The notes below the pieces were generated by a model. The model was not told the origin of the DNA, did no database searches, and saw nothing but the letters and a program-made list of their open reading frames with translations. Shown one piece after another: positions 27,484 to 37,064 of a DNA stretch of 64,000 nt. Source of the stretch: Polyangiaceae bacterium (lineage in GTDB: Bacteria; Myxococcota_A; Polyangia; Polyangiales; Polyangiaceae); the NCBI GenBank assembly GCA_029266615.1, contig JAQSWN010000025.1, positions 23,999-87,998 of the forward strand, written 5' to 3'. The position numbers were made by a program, and so were the translations under genes. Every line of letters starts with the position of its first letter. Position 1 is the stretch's first letter.

Positions 27484-28699
27484 CCGGCGCTTGCGGCTCT
27501 GGCCTTTCGCCGCGCGCGAGTAGGCACAGGTCCAAGTACACGGCCTCGTGAATGCCGGCGAGGGTCACCGCGCGCTCCAAGATCCCGCCGCGTTGCCGCG
27601 GCGTCCAAGCCGGGAAATCAGTGCTTCGGCCGCGGCGGTGCGCGGCGCCGAGCAGCGCGCCCAAGTACCGCGAAAGCTCCGGCAATTGCCCCGGCTGGAG
27701 GCGGGAGAGGCTCAGCTTGTCCTCTTGAGGAGTGAGGCGGCGTACCAGGACGTCCGTCACGCCGAGCCGACTCGTGCCGAGCATGCGCGGCGGCTGCTCC
27801 ACGCACGTTCTGAACGCGCTCTCGACTTCATCCGCGCGCGAAGCCACGGCCGGGCGCGGCGCGAGCACGTCGACGCTCGAGCCGGCCTGCTCTTTGAGGT
27901 CGAACAGCCACCCGGTGTCTTCCCCGCCCTTGCCGCGAGTGAGCGCGGCGACGCGCAGCGAGCCGAGACTTCCCGTCCCCGCAATGCGGAACGCCACGTC
28001 CAGCAACTCGAGCTGCTCCGGCCGCGGACCGTCGCGCCGCGCCGTGCGCTCCGCGAAAGTCTGCAACGTGGCGGGCACGGCGGCGGCAACCTCCGGGCTG
28101 ACGTCCGCGTAGCGCTCGCCGCGCAGGAAGTGCCGCGCGGCGCCGCTCGCGACCGTGCGGTCCTCGAGCAGCCGCCGATTGGAGCGCCCGTCCACCTTGG
28201 CGATCAGCGCCGCGACGGCGGGGGGAACGGGAGGCAGCCGCGCTTGCGAGAAGAGAGCCGCGCTGTGGCTTTCGAGCAGGCCCTCACAAAGGCCGAGAAC
28301 CGCGGGGCCGCTTTGCCCGAGCTCCCGACCGGCAAGCAGGAGGCTCGTGGTGAGTCGCAGCACGTCCCAGCGCCAGGCCCCGCGTGTGGCTTCGTCGAAG
28401 TCGTTGAGTTGGAAGGTGGCGTGTCCCTTGCGCCAAGTACCGGCCTCTTCCAAGGCAGGGCTGAACGCTCCGAAATTCTCCAAGTGCGCGTCGCCTTGAA
28501 TGACGCCTTCACCTGCGGGTCCACTCGCGAGCTCCGGATCCGCCGCGAGCATCTCGTAGAAGAGCGGGGCCGCGCCGCGCAGGAACGCGAGCGGCGACGC
28601 GCTCATGCGCGCTTGCTTGCGCAGGAGCAGCGCCGGAAAGCGCGCCGTCCGATGCTGATCGAGCTCGAGCTGTCGTTGGGCGAGGCGGCGGGGCTGCAC
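27470..28699 (-). CDS. DUF2252 family protein
   Basis: KQARMSASPLAFLRGAAPLFYEML...VIQGDAHLENFGAF...FQLNDFDEATRGAWRWDVLRLTTSLLLAGRELG. Confidence 0.92.
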   Translation of the reverse strand: MQPRRLAQRQLELDQHRTARFPALLLRKQARMSASPLAFLRGAAPLFYEMLAADPELASGPAGEGVIQGDAHLENFGAFSPALEEAGTWRKGHATFQLNDFDEATRGAWRWDVLRLTTSLLLAGRELGQSGPAVLGLCEGLLESHSAALFSQARLPPVPPAVAALIAKVDGRSNRRLLEDRTVASGAARHFLRGERYADVSPEVAAAVPATLQTFAERTARRDGPRPEQLELLDVAFRIAGTGSLGSLRVAALTRGKGGEDTGWLFDLKEQAGSSVDVLAPRPAVASRADEVESAFRTCVEQPPRMLGTSRLGVTDVLVRRLTPQEDKLSLSRLQPGQLPELSRYLGALLGAAHRRGRSTDFPAWTPRQRGGILERAVTLAGIHEAVYLDLCLLARGERPEPQAPATRG

Positions 28700-28959
28700 G
28701 ACTTCGACGCTACAGCGGGCGGCTCGCTACCGCCGCTTCCATTTTCCGTGGTCCGGGCGGCGGTGGCTTGGGCTGCGCCCAAGCGCAAACACGCGATCCT
28801 GGAGGATCCCTAGCGCCGTGGGCGGGCTCGTTACAGCTCCGCCGCACTTCGTCCGCGCGAGTCAGCTGCGTCAGCTCGAAAAGCCGGCGACGACGAGCAG
28901 CAACGTGGATTTTCCCCCGTTGTCGCAGTCGCTCATTAGGGATACGAAGCACTCTGTCC

Positions 28960-31900
28960 ATGTCAAACCGTCGCTTATGGGCTTTTGGAGGCGCGGTGTG
29001 CGTGGCGCTGGTCGTGGGGAGCGGCTGCAGCAGTGAGCAGCCGCGGACGGAGGAAGGGCCGCTGGGGCAAACCAGCGCGGCGCTGTCTCTCTCCACTCCC
29101 GGCTTCGTGGAGACGACGGTCTTCCAAGGCTTGAACGAGCCCACCGTGGTGCGCTTCGCGAGTGACGGCCGGGCCTTCGTCGCGGAAAAGGGCGGTAAGG
29201 TCTGGATCTACGACTCGCTCACCGACACGACGCCCACGCTGTTCACGGATCTCGCCAGCCGCGTTCACGATTTTTGGGACCGCGGCATGTTGGGCATGAC
29301 GTTGGACCCTGCGTTCCCCGCCCAGCCCTATGTCTACGTGCTCTACGCGTACGATGGCGATCCGGGCGGCAGCTCTCCCAAGTGGGGTGACTCGTGTCCC
29401 ACGCCTCCCGGCGCCACCGCGGACGGCTGCATCGTATCAGGTCGGCTTTCTCGCTTTACTGTCACGGACAACACGGCGGGCGCCGAGAAGGTCCTGCTCG
29501 AGGGCTGGCGGCAGCAGTACCCGAGCCACTCCACGGGTCAGGTCGAATTCGGACCCGACGGCGCGCTCTATGCGTCCGGGGGGGACGGGGCGAGCTTCAA
29601 CTTCGTCGACTACGGCCAAGACGGCAATCCGCTCAATCCGCTAGGCGATCCGCCGGTGGCGGTCGGTCAGGTGCAAACGCCGCCGAGCGCCGAGGGCGGC
29701 GCGCTGCGTTCTCAGAGCGTGCGCCGGGCTGCCGGCCCTGTTTTGCTCAACGGCACCGTGATTCGGGTGGATGCGGCAACAGGCGCGGCGTTGCCCGGCA
29801 ACCCGCTCCAAGGGTCGACGGACCCGATCGCCCAGCGTGTCATCGCCTACGGCCTCCGCAATCCCTTCCGCATCGCGGCGCGGCCCGGCAAGAACGAGCT
29901 CTGGGTCGCCGACGTGGGCTGGAACGATTGGGAGGAAGTGAATCGTATCCCGCTCGGCGGAGCGGCCCCGCTCAACTTCGGTTGGCCTTGCTACGAAGGC
30001 GGAAACCGCCAACCCGGCTACGAAGGCGCGGGCCTCGCCCAGTGCGAGTCGCTGTACGCTGCGGGTAGCCACAGCGCGCCCTTCTTCGCGTACAGCCATT
30101 CGGCGGGCGTCTCTGCGAGCGATGCCTGCGGCCGCGGCAGCTCCTCCATCACGGGCATCGCCTTCTACTCCGGAACGAGTTACCCAAAGCCGTATCAAGG
30201 CGCGATGTTCTTCGCGGATTACTCGCGCCGCTGCATTTACGTCATGGAGGCCGGGACTGACGGCGAGCCCGCGGCCGCTACCGCCCGCTCCTTCCATGTC
30301 GACGCGGACGGCCCCGTTTTCCTCACCACCGGGCCCGGCGGCGACTTGTTTTATGCCGCGCTCACCTCGGGGACGATCCAGCGCATCAGCTACTTGCAAC
30401 CGGCGGCGGTGATCAAGGCCGCGCCGGTTCAAGGGCAAGTGCCGCTCATCGTCAACTTCGACGGCTCCGCTTCGACCAAGGCGCTCCCCGGCGACACGCT
30501 GAGTTACGCCTGGGATCTCGACGGCGATGGCGGGTTCGACGACGCGACGGATCTCAAGCCTGCGTACCTCTACGACACGGTCGGCAAATACCCGGTGCGC
30601 CTGAAGGTGACGGACCAGCGCGGCGTCTCGAACGTGAGCCAAGCGCTCGTCGTGGACGCGACCGCAGAGACGCCTCCCGTGAGCACGCCGCCGGAAGTCT
30701 TCATCGATACGCCCCTCACCTCCACACGGTGGAAGGTGGGGGACACGATCGGCTTCAGTGGTCACGCGGTCGACGCAGAGGACGGCAAGCTCCCCGCCTC
30801 CGCGCTGTCCTGGCAAATCGTGATTCAGCACTGCCCGAGCGGCTGCCATTTGCACGACTTGCTTTCCTTCGAGGGCGTCGCGAGCGGCACCTTCCCGGCC
30901 GAAGATCACGAGTACCCCATGCGGCTCGAGGTCATTCTCACCGCGACCGATAAATCCGGCCAGAAGCGCACCGTACGGCGGGAGCTCTTGCCGCAGACGG
31001 TGAGCCTCGTCTTCGACACGGAGCCGAGCGGGCTCTCGCTCGTCGTTGGCTCGACCGAGCAGAAGACGCCGTTTTCTCGTCGAGTGATCGCGGGCTCCGA
31101 GAACACCGTGTCGGCCGCGCTGAGCCAAGCGCTGAACGGCGCAACCTGGACGTTCAGCCAGTGGTCAGACGGCTTGCCGCGCGCTCACACCCTCGCCGAC
31201 GCAACCACCGCGAAGCGGTATGTCGCCACGTACGCGCCCGCCGGCGGCCTCACCGCCCAGTACTTCGATCAGCTCGCGTTTGGCGGCTCCCCGCTCACGC
31301 GGATTGACCCCATCATCGACTTCGACTGGGGCAACGGCTCGCCGGATCCGAGCATCGGCGCCGACACCTTCTCCGCTCGCTGGACGGGTGAGATCAAAGC
31401 CGACTTCGCCCAGACGTACACCTTCCGCACCACGTCGGACGACGGAGTGCGTTTGACGATAGACGGCGTGGCCGTCATCGACCAATTCACCGACCATGGT
31501 CCCACCGCTCACAACGGTGAAATCGCGCTCACGATTGGCTGGCACGACATCGTGGTCGAGTACTACGAAAACGGAGGTGGTGCACAGCTGGAGCTCGGTT
31601 GGTCGAGCCCCTCGCAGCCCTACCAAATCGTGCCGGCGACCCACCTGCGCCCCGGGTGCGCCGCAGGGATTTGCAGCCCGGGCCAAGTGTGCGGCACGGG
31701 CGACCTCTGCACGCCCGCGTGCGACCCCGCGACGTGCAAAGACAGCAAGCACTGCGTGGCCAGCTCTGGCGCGTGCGTCTCGCTCTGCTCGGGCGTGAAG
31801 TGCCCAACCGGCGATAAGTGCGTAACGGGCGGAGTATGCGTGGACGCCTGCACCGGCGTAGCGTGCGAGTCGGACCAGCACTGCGAGCTGGGAAAGTGCG

Positions 31901-32469
31901 TGGACAATCCCCCCGATGGCAGCGGAGGCGCTGGCGGTCAGAGTGGCGCCGGCGGCGAAGGCGGAGAGCTCTCGTCGGGCGGAGCCAGCGGCAACGGCGG
32001 TGCGGCTGGCAACGCTGGAACCGCCAGCAACGGCGGTGCGGCTGGCAACGCTGGAACCGCGAGTAACGGCGGCAACAGCGCAGCCGGTAGCGCCACGGCT
32101 GGCAACGGCACCGGCGGCACCAGTGCGGGTGCGACGAGCGGCGGAGCCCACGCGGATGCAGGCGCGCCCACCGACGGCGGTGTCGCGACGGCTGGCACCT
32201 CCGCCAGCGCCGGCGAGAACGCCGGCGGCACAGGCGCGAGCTCCAGCGGCGGCGCAGGTGCGGAACCCGCGACGAGCGGCTCCGGCGGCACGAACTCCAG
32301 CTCGAACGGCGGCGAGCCCGCGGGCGAGCCCCCAGGTGGTAGCAGCTCCGGCAATGACGAGAGCGGCTGCAGCTGCCGCACCGTGGGCGCACCGCCGAGC
32401 CACGACAACGGTTGGCTTTGGCTCGGCAGCGCGCTCGCCGTCACGCTGACGCGGCGCCGCAAGCGTTGA
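28960..32469 (+). CDS. PQQ-dependent sugar dehydrogenase-like beta-propeller with PKD and PA14 domains, Cys-rich segment, Gly/Ser/Ala linker and MYXO-CTERM
   Basis: FVETTVFQGLNEPTVVRFASDGRAFVAEKGGKVWIYD...; PKD GDTLSYAWDLDGDGGFDDATDLKPAYLYDTVGKYPVRLKVTD; PA14 LTAQYFDQLAFGGSPLTR...RWTGEIKADFAQTYTFRTTSDDGVRLTIDG; C-terminal GCSCRTVGAPPSHDNGWLWLGSALAVTLTRRRKR. Confidence 0.93.
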   Translation: MSNRRLWAFGGAVCVALVVGSGCSSEQPRTEEGPLGQTSAALSLSTPGFVETTVFQGLNEPTVVRFASDGRAFVAEKGGKVWIYDSLTDTTPTLFTDLASRVHDFWDRGMLGMTLDPAFPAQPYVYVLYAYDGDPGGSSPKWGDSCPTPPGATADGCIVSGRLSRFTVTDNTAGAEKVLLEGWRQQYPSHSTGQVEFGPDGALYASGGDGASFNFVDYGQDGNPLNPLGDPPVAVGQVQTPPSAEGGALRSQSVRRAAGPVLLNGTVIRVDAATGAALPGNPLQGSTDPIAQRVIAYGLRNPFRIAARPGKNELWVADVGWNDWEEVNRIPLGGAAPLNFGWPCYEGGNRQPGYEGAGLAQCESLYAAGSHSAPFFAYSHSAGVSASDACGRGSSSITGIAFYSGTSYPKPYQGAMFFADYSRRCIYVMEAGTDGEPAAATARSFHVDADGPVFLTTGPGGDLFYAALTSGTIQRISYLQPAAVIKAAPVQGQVPLIVNFDGSASTKALPGDTLSYAWDLDGDGGFDDATDLKPAYLYDTVGKYPVRLKVTDQRGVSNVSQALVVDATAETPPVSTPPEVFIDTPLTSTRWKVGDTIGFSGHAVDAEDGKLPASALSWQIVIQHCPSGCHLHDLLSFEGVASGTFPAEDHEYPMRLEVILTATDKSGQKRTVRRELLPQTVSLVFDTEPSGLSLVVGSTEQKTPFSRRVIAGSENTVSAALSQALNGATWTFSQWSDGLPRAHTLADATTAKRYVATYAPAGGLTAQYFDQLAFGGSPLTRIDPIIDFDWGNGSPDPSIGADTFSARWTGEIKADFAQTYTFRTTSDDGVRLTIDGVAVIDQFTDHGPTAHNGEIALTIGWHDIVVEYYENGGGAQLELGWSSPSQPYQIVPATHLRPGCAAGICSPGQVCGTGDLCTPACDPATCKDSKHCVASSGACVSLCSGVKCPTGDKCVTGGVCVDACTGVACESDQHCELGKCVDNPPDGSGGAGGQSGAGGEGGELSSGGASGNGGAAGNAGTASNGGAAGNAGTASNGGNSAAGSATAGNGTGGTSAGATSGGAHADAGAPTDGGVATAGTSASAGENAGGTGASSSGGAGAEPATSGSGGTNSSSNGGEPAGEPPGGSSSGNDESGCSCRTVGAPPSHDNGWLWLGSALAVTLTRRRKR
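31993..32064 (+). repeat. Two-copy 36-bp in-frame tandem repeat in the low-complexity linker
   Basis: AACGGCGGTGCGGCTGGCAACGCTGGAACCGCCAGC repeated head-to-tail with small divergence in copy 2; encodes NGGAAGNAGTAS. Confidence 0.85.
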
Positions 32470-32680
32470 CTCGCCCGTGAGCTGACACGAAACCGCTCAC
32501 CCTACAGGTGAGATTTTCGGCGCCCCGGCGCGGAACAATCCGTCGCTGGCGGCCGCGTTTATGCGCGAATTATCCATGTTTTTCTCGTCGACGAGGGCAC
32601 GTCCGAGAAGGCAAGCTGTATCGAAATCCCACCGAGAGCCGAGCCGCATCCGTGGCTCGCTCGGAACGAGAACGTCAGCC

Positions 32681-33745
32681 ATGACCCGACTTCGCCTAGC
32701 CGCCCTGTGCCCGGTGCTCAGCCTCTTTGCGTTCGCCGCGTGCGGCTCCCCCACGGAGGAAAACAGCCCCGGAGGCGCAGGAGCGGGCGGAAGCGCACCC
32801 ATCGCCGGCACGCCATCGAGCGGATCGAGCGCGGGCGGAGCCACGCTGGGGGGCACGCATTCGGGTGGCTCCTCCACCGGCGGAACGGGCGCCGGCGGCA
32901 GCGGAGCGAGCGGGGGCGCGACTGGCGGCGTGTTCACCGGCGGCGGTGCGGGCAATGGCTCCGGCGGGGGCAGCGCGGCGGGGAGCTCCGCGACCGGCGG
33001 GACCGGTGGAGCCGCGGGAGCGGGCGGGACGGGCTCCGTGGGCGAGCCCGTACTTCATATTTTCATGTTGATGGGGCAATCCAACATGGCTGGCGTTGCC
33101 AAATCCGAAGCGTCCGACAAGAACACGGATGACCGCCTCAAGGTCTGGGGTGGCTGCAACCAAAAGGCCGGGCAGTGGAACCTCGCCAATCCCCCCTTGA
33201 GCGACTGCCCTGGCGGCAGCGGTATCAACCTATCGACGAGCGTCGACCCCGGCATCTGGTTCGCCAAAACCCTGCTGAAGAAGCTCCCCGCGGGCGACAC
33301 CATCGGCCTCGTCGGCACGGCGGAGAGCGGTGAAAGGATCGAGACCTTCATCACCGGCGGCAAGCATCACGACTCGATCATGAAGAAGATTGCGGCCGTG
33401 AAGACCGCGAAGAACGCGCGCTTCGCCGGGGTCATCTTTCACCAGGGTGAGTCCAACACCGGTCAAGGGACGTGGCCGGGATTGGTCAAGCAGCTGTACA
33501 ACGAGGTCAAAGCCGGCTTCGGCGTGACCTACGACGTACCGTTCATCTTGGGCGAGCTCCCCGCGGGCGGTTGTTGCAGTAGCCACAACACGCTCATTCG
33601 CCAAGCGGCCATGCAGCTACCGCTGGGTTCTTACGTTACCCAAGACGGGACCAAAGTCATGGACGAGTACCACTTCGACCACGCCTCCGTGGTCTTGATG
33701 GGTACCCGCTACGGCGACAAAATGCTCGAAGCACTGAAGTGGTGA
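32681..33745 (+). CDS. Lipoprotein with SASA-type (sialate O-acetylesterase) SGNH hydrolase domain
   Basis: MTRLRLAALCPVLSLFAFAACGSPTEEN + Gly/Ser linker; VLHIFMLMGQSNMAGVAKSEASD...FAGVIFHQGESNTGQGTWPG...DEYHFDHAS. Confidence 0.88.
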   Translation: MTRLRLAALCPVLSLFAFAACGSPTEENSPGGAGAGGSAPIAGTPSSGSSAGGATLGGTHSGGSSTGGTGAGGSGASGGATGGVFTGGGAGNGSGGGSAAGSSATGGTGGAAGAGGTGSVGEPVLHIFMLMGQSNMAGVAKSEASDKNTDDRLKVWGGCNQKAGQWNLANPPLSDCPGGSGINLSTSVDPGIWFAKTLLKKLPAGDTIGLVGTAESGERIETFITGGKHHDSIMKKIAAVKTAKNARFAGVIFHQGESNTGQGTWPGLVKQLYNEVKAGFGVTYDVPFILGELPAGGCCSSHNTLIRQAAMQLPLGSYVTQDGTKVMDEYHFDHASVVLMGTRYGDKMLEALKW

Positions 33746-33761
33746 GGAGCCCGCGCCTCGT

Positions 33762-35540
33762 TCACACCAAGTCGGCCGCCGCTGCGCGGAACGTCTGCTG
33801 CTCGTACAGCCGCGCGTAGAGCCCGCGTCGTTCCATCAACGTGCGGTGGCTGCCGACCTCCACGATACGCCCGTGCTCCAAGGAGACGATGCGGTTGGCC
33901 TTCTGAATCGTCGAAAGGCGATGGGCGATGATGAGGCTCGTTCGTCCCGCTAGGAGCGGCTCCAGCGCGGCCTGAATGAGGCGTTCGTTCGTCGAGTCCA
34001 GCGCGCTGGTCGCTTCGTCCAGGATGAGGATCTTGGGGTCACACAGGATGGCGCGGGCGATGGCGAGGCGTTGCCGTTCTCCGCCGGACAAGCGGTAGCC
34101 GCGCTCGCCGACGAGAGTTTCGTAGCCCTGGGGCAAGCCCGCGATGAAGTCGTGGATCTGTGCGGCCCGCGCGGCTTGCTCGACCGCCTCTTGGCTCGCG
34201 TCCGGCCGGGCGTAGCGGAGGTTGTCCGCGATGCTGGCGTGGAACAGGTACGTTTCCTGAGAAACGACCGCGATGTGCTGGCGCAAGGTTTTGAGCTTGA
34301 GCGCGCGGTAGTCGTGGCCATCCAGGAGGACCCGCCCCGCGGTCGGATCGTAGAGCCTGAGCGCGAGCGCCGCGAGCGTGCTCTTGCCGGCGCCGGACGG
34401 GCCGACGACGGCCACGGATTCACCGGGGGCGATGTCCAACTCTATGTCCTGGAGCGTCGCGGGCGCGTCCCCGTAGGCAAAGCTCACTTGCTCGAATTTC
34501 AATGCGCCCTGCACGTCTTGGAGCGCCACGGCGCCGGGCGCATTCTTGATCTGCGGCTCCAAATCCAGCACCTGCAGAACGCGCTCGAAATAACCGTAGG
34601 ACGTAACGATGTCCACGTGCACGCCGGCTAGGTCCGACGCTGGCGAGTAGAGCTTCTTGAGCAGCGTGACGAACGCCAGCACCGTGCCGAGCCCGATCTC
34701 GCCGATGATGACGAGGTAGCCGCCGACGCCGAACACCACCGCCGGCCCCAGGTCTTCGAAGAGCTTCATGAGCATCTGAAACCAGCGCCCGACCAAGTTC
34801 TGCTTGAGGGAGGCCGCTTGCAGCTCGCGCGCCTTCTCGCGAAGACGCTCGGTTTCGCGCTTGCGCGCGCCGAACACCTTGATGAGCAGCACGCCGGACA
34901 CGCTCAGCGTCTCCATCAAGATGCCGGTGAGCTCCGCCATGCGTGCCTGAGTTTGTTTCTTCAGCTGCTTGCGCTGCCGCCCCACCCTGCGCGCCGGGAG
35001 CACGAAGAGGGGCAATGCGGATAGCGCGACGAGCGCGAGCCGAAAGTCCAGCGCGAAGACGAGCGCGACGGACACGCTCAGCGTGAGCGCGTTTTGCATC
35101 AGCTTGACGAGGTTGTCCTGCAGCGCCTGACCGATACCCTGCACGTCCGTGAGCACGCGCGAGATGACCTCACCCGGCTTCGCATTCGCGAAGAATGCCA
35201 ACGACTGGCGCTGCACGTGGGCGAACAGCTCGAGCCGGAGGTCGTACATCACCTGCTCGCCGATCCACGCCGCCAAGTATTTGTGGGCGACGCCGAGCAG
35301 CCCCGCCAGGAGCGGCCCCACCACCATGCCCGCGCAGAGCCAGGCCAGCTCTTGATAGTGCCGGCCGGGGATCGCATGGTCTACGATGCGCTTGATGAAA
35401 AGTGGGGGCAGCCCTCCCGCCAGCGCCGCGAGAGCGATGCTGGTCGTCACCAGCAGCACCTGCTTCCGGTAGGGCCTGAAGTAGAGAAAGATCCGCGAGA
35501 GCGTGGCTCGCTCGATCGGCTGCGGAATCTCCTGCGGCAT
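33762..35540 (-). CDS. ABC transporter, fused permease/ATP-binding (MsbA-like exporter)
   Basis: TM domain plus Walker A GPSGAGKSTLAAL, signature LSGGERQRLAIARAIL, Walker B ILILDEATSALD. Confidence 0.96.
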   Translation of the reverse strand: MPQEIPQPIERATLSRIFLYFRPYRKQVLLVTTSIALAALAGGLPPLFIKRIVDHAIPGRHYQELAWLCAGMVVGPLLAGLLGVAHKYLAAWIGEQVMYDLRLELFAHVQRQSLAFFANAKPGEVISRVLTDVQGIGQALQDNLVKLMQNALTLSVSVALVFALDFRLALVALSALPLFVLPARRVGRQRKQLKKQTQARMAELTGILMETLSVSGVLLIKVFGARKRETERLREKARELQAASLKQNLVGRWFQMLMKLFEDLGPAVVFGVGGYLVIIGEIGLGTVLAFVTLLKKLYSPASDLAGVHVDIVTSYGYFERVLQVLDLEPQIKNAPGAVALQDVQGALKFEQVSFAYGDAPATLQDIELDIAPGESVAVVGPSGAGKSTLAALALRLYDPTAGRVLLDGHDYRALKLKTLRQHIAVVSQETYLFHASIADNLRYARPDASQEAVEQAARAAQIHDFIAGLPQGYETLVGERGYRLSGGERQRLAIARAILCDPKILILDEATSALDSTNERLIQAALEPLLAGRTSLIIAHRLSTIQKANRIVSLEHGRIVEVGSHRTLMERRGLYARLYEQQTFRAAAADLV

Positions 35541-35703
35541 GTGCTCGCCATTGTACCCGCGTCGTGACTGAAGCGATCACAACTGGGGCGCTTTTGTCAC
35601 GCACGGCACCACTCGTAGGCTCAAAACACGGCGAATTTGCGATCGAGCGGGTTGGACGTGCTGGCCCACGCCTTGCTCTAGCGACTGAGGACTGGAGCTA
35701 AAG

Positions 35704-36150
35704 ATGAACCTCAAATTGACCGGCCTTGGCTTGCTCGTTGCCGCTTGTTTGGCGGCTCCGCTCACCTCGAGCGAGACCGCGCGTGCGGCGACCACCGCTG
35801 AGGCCTCGAAAGCGGAGCTGCACCGCGCGCTACAAGAAGCCGTGACGCGTCACGTGTCGCAGAGCGGAATTGGGAGCTCGCTCCGCGGCTACGCGCTCGC
35901 TCCCGCGATCGTGCAGCTTCGACGCTACGCCGAGCCCGGCACGAAGCAGACGAAAGTCGTTTGCATCGTGAGCCTCGCGGTCAAAAACCAGCGTGAGGAG
36001 CTGGTCGCGGATGTGCGCGGCAGCGCCTCGGCCATCGGCGGTTCATCGCTGGACGCGGTAGACGCCGCCGCCAGCTCCGCCGTCTCGCGGGTGCCCGCCG
36101 TGTTGAGCAAGCTCGAAGGCGCACCCATCGAGCGCGTCGCCCGGCGTTGA
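35704..36150 (+). CDS. Secreted hypothetical protein
   Basis: MNLKLTGLGLLVAACLAAPLTSSETARA signal peptide; no recognised domain. Confidence 0.65.
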   Translation: MNLKLTGLGLLVAACLAAPLTSSETARAATTAEASKAELHRALQEAVTRHVSQSGIGSSLRGYALAPAIVQLRRYAEPGTKQTKVVCIVSLAVKNQREELVADVRGSASAIGGSSLDAVDAAASSAVSRVPAVLSKLEGAPIERVARR

Positions 36151-36281
36151 ACGGGAGTCATCGCTGAGCGGAGAGGTACGGCGGGTCACCACCCCCACCC
36201 ACACCCCTCCGCTGCCGATGGAAAAGGACCGTTGTCGAGAGCGCGGCAATCACTCCGGTCCAGCAGACATTGAATCCGCGG

Positions 36282-36327
36282 CAGACGCGCCAGACGCGCC
36301 GACGCGCCAGACGCACAAACGCCAGAG
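36282..36327 (+). repeat. Short degenerate tandem repeat (CAGACGCGC-like unit)
   Basis: cagacgcgc cagacgcgc cgacgcgc cagacgcac ... in the intergenic region. Confidence 0.6.
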
Positions 36328-36557
36328 CGGAGTGCGTCGCAACGGACCACCCGCGCGCGCGGCGACGTGAGCGTAAGGTGCGAGTGGTTCACGTCGAGCA
36401 TTCGTCCCAATTTGAGGAAACGCGAGGCGTTTCTCCTGGCGCCCGTGCGAGCGAGAACCTCTTGATTCAAGTCCCGCCTGAGCCTACCGTTATCTAGTTT
36501 TGGACTGCGGCGCTCGCTGAGCTTCTTGGGCGAAGCGTCCGGTGCGGTCGAGGGAAC

Positions 36558-37064
36558 ATGTCAAAGGCTCAGGCTCTCGAGGAACAAGCCGCGGCAAGTC
36601 ACGGAAGGGTGCTCTTGGTCGACGACCAACCGGAGCTCCGACGTCTATTTCGCCGCAGCCTCAACAAGGCCGGCTACGTCGTCATCGAAGCGTGGAACGG
36701 CCGCGTCGCGGTCGAGCTCGCTCAGCAGCTCTCGTTCGACGTCGTGATCAGTGACGTGCACATGCCGGACATGAGCGGGATCGAGCTCCTGGAAACCCTC
36801 GCCGAGCTGGATCGAGACTTACCCGTCATCCTCACTTCGGGCTCGCCGGGCCCCCACACCCCGCTCGAGGTCGGCGAGCACGAAGCCTTCGCCTACTTGG
36901 TAAAGCCGGTTCCGTTCGACGTCATGCACGAGACCGCTCGGAAAGCGGTGCAGGTGCGGCGCCAGCGGGCGGCGAGCCGGGAGCTCTTCGAGCCGTATGC
37001 GTCGGTCGAGCGGCTGCGGGTACCGCGTCCTCCGGGTGAAGACGACGAGCCGTCGTCAACGTAG
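36558..37064 (+). CDS. Response regulator, single REC domain
   Basis: VLLVDDQPELRRLFRRSLNKAGYVVIEA...FDVVISDVHMPDMSGIELLETL...LVKPVPFDVM. Confidence 0.92.
   Translation: MSKAQALEEQAAASHGRVLLVDDQPELRRLFRRSLNKAGYVVIEAWNGRVAVELAQQLSFDVVISDVHMPDMSGIELLETLAELDRDLPVILTSGSPGPHTPLEVGEHEAFAYLVKPVPFDVMHETARKAVQVRRQRAASRELFEPYASVERLRVPRPPGEDDEPSST

Noticed and set aside
27548-28813. 421 aa + ORF opposite DUF2252
   Set aside because: Antisense artefact; DUF2252 motifs are clear on the minus strand.
31920-32340. Repetitive GGC-rich DNA resembling a repeat array or CRISPR
   Set aside because: In-frame Gly/Ser/Ala linker coding sequence; no constant repeat-spacer spacing.
29641-32403. Long minus-strand ORFs (495 and 412 aa) opposite the sugar dehydrogenase
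   Set aside because: Low-complexity Ala/Arg/Gly translations antisense to a clear multidomain gene.
32770-33040. Second GGC-rich repeat block
   Set aside because: Gly/Ser lipoprotein linker of the SASA protein, common in myxobacteria.
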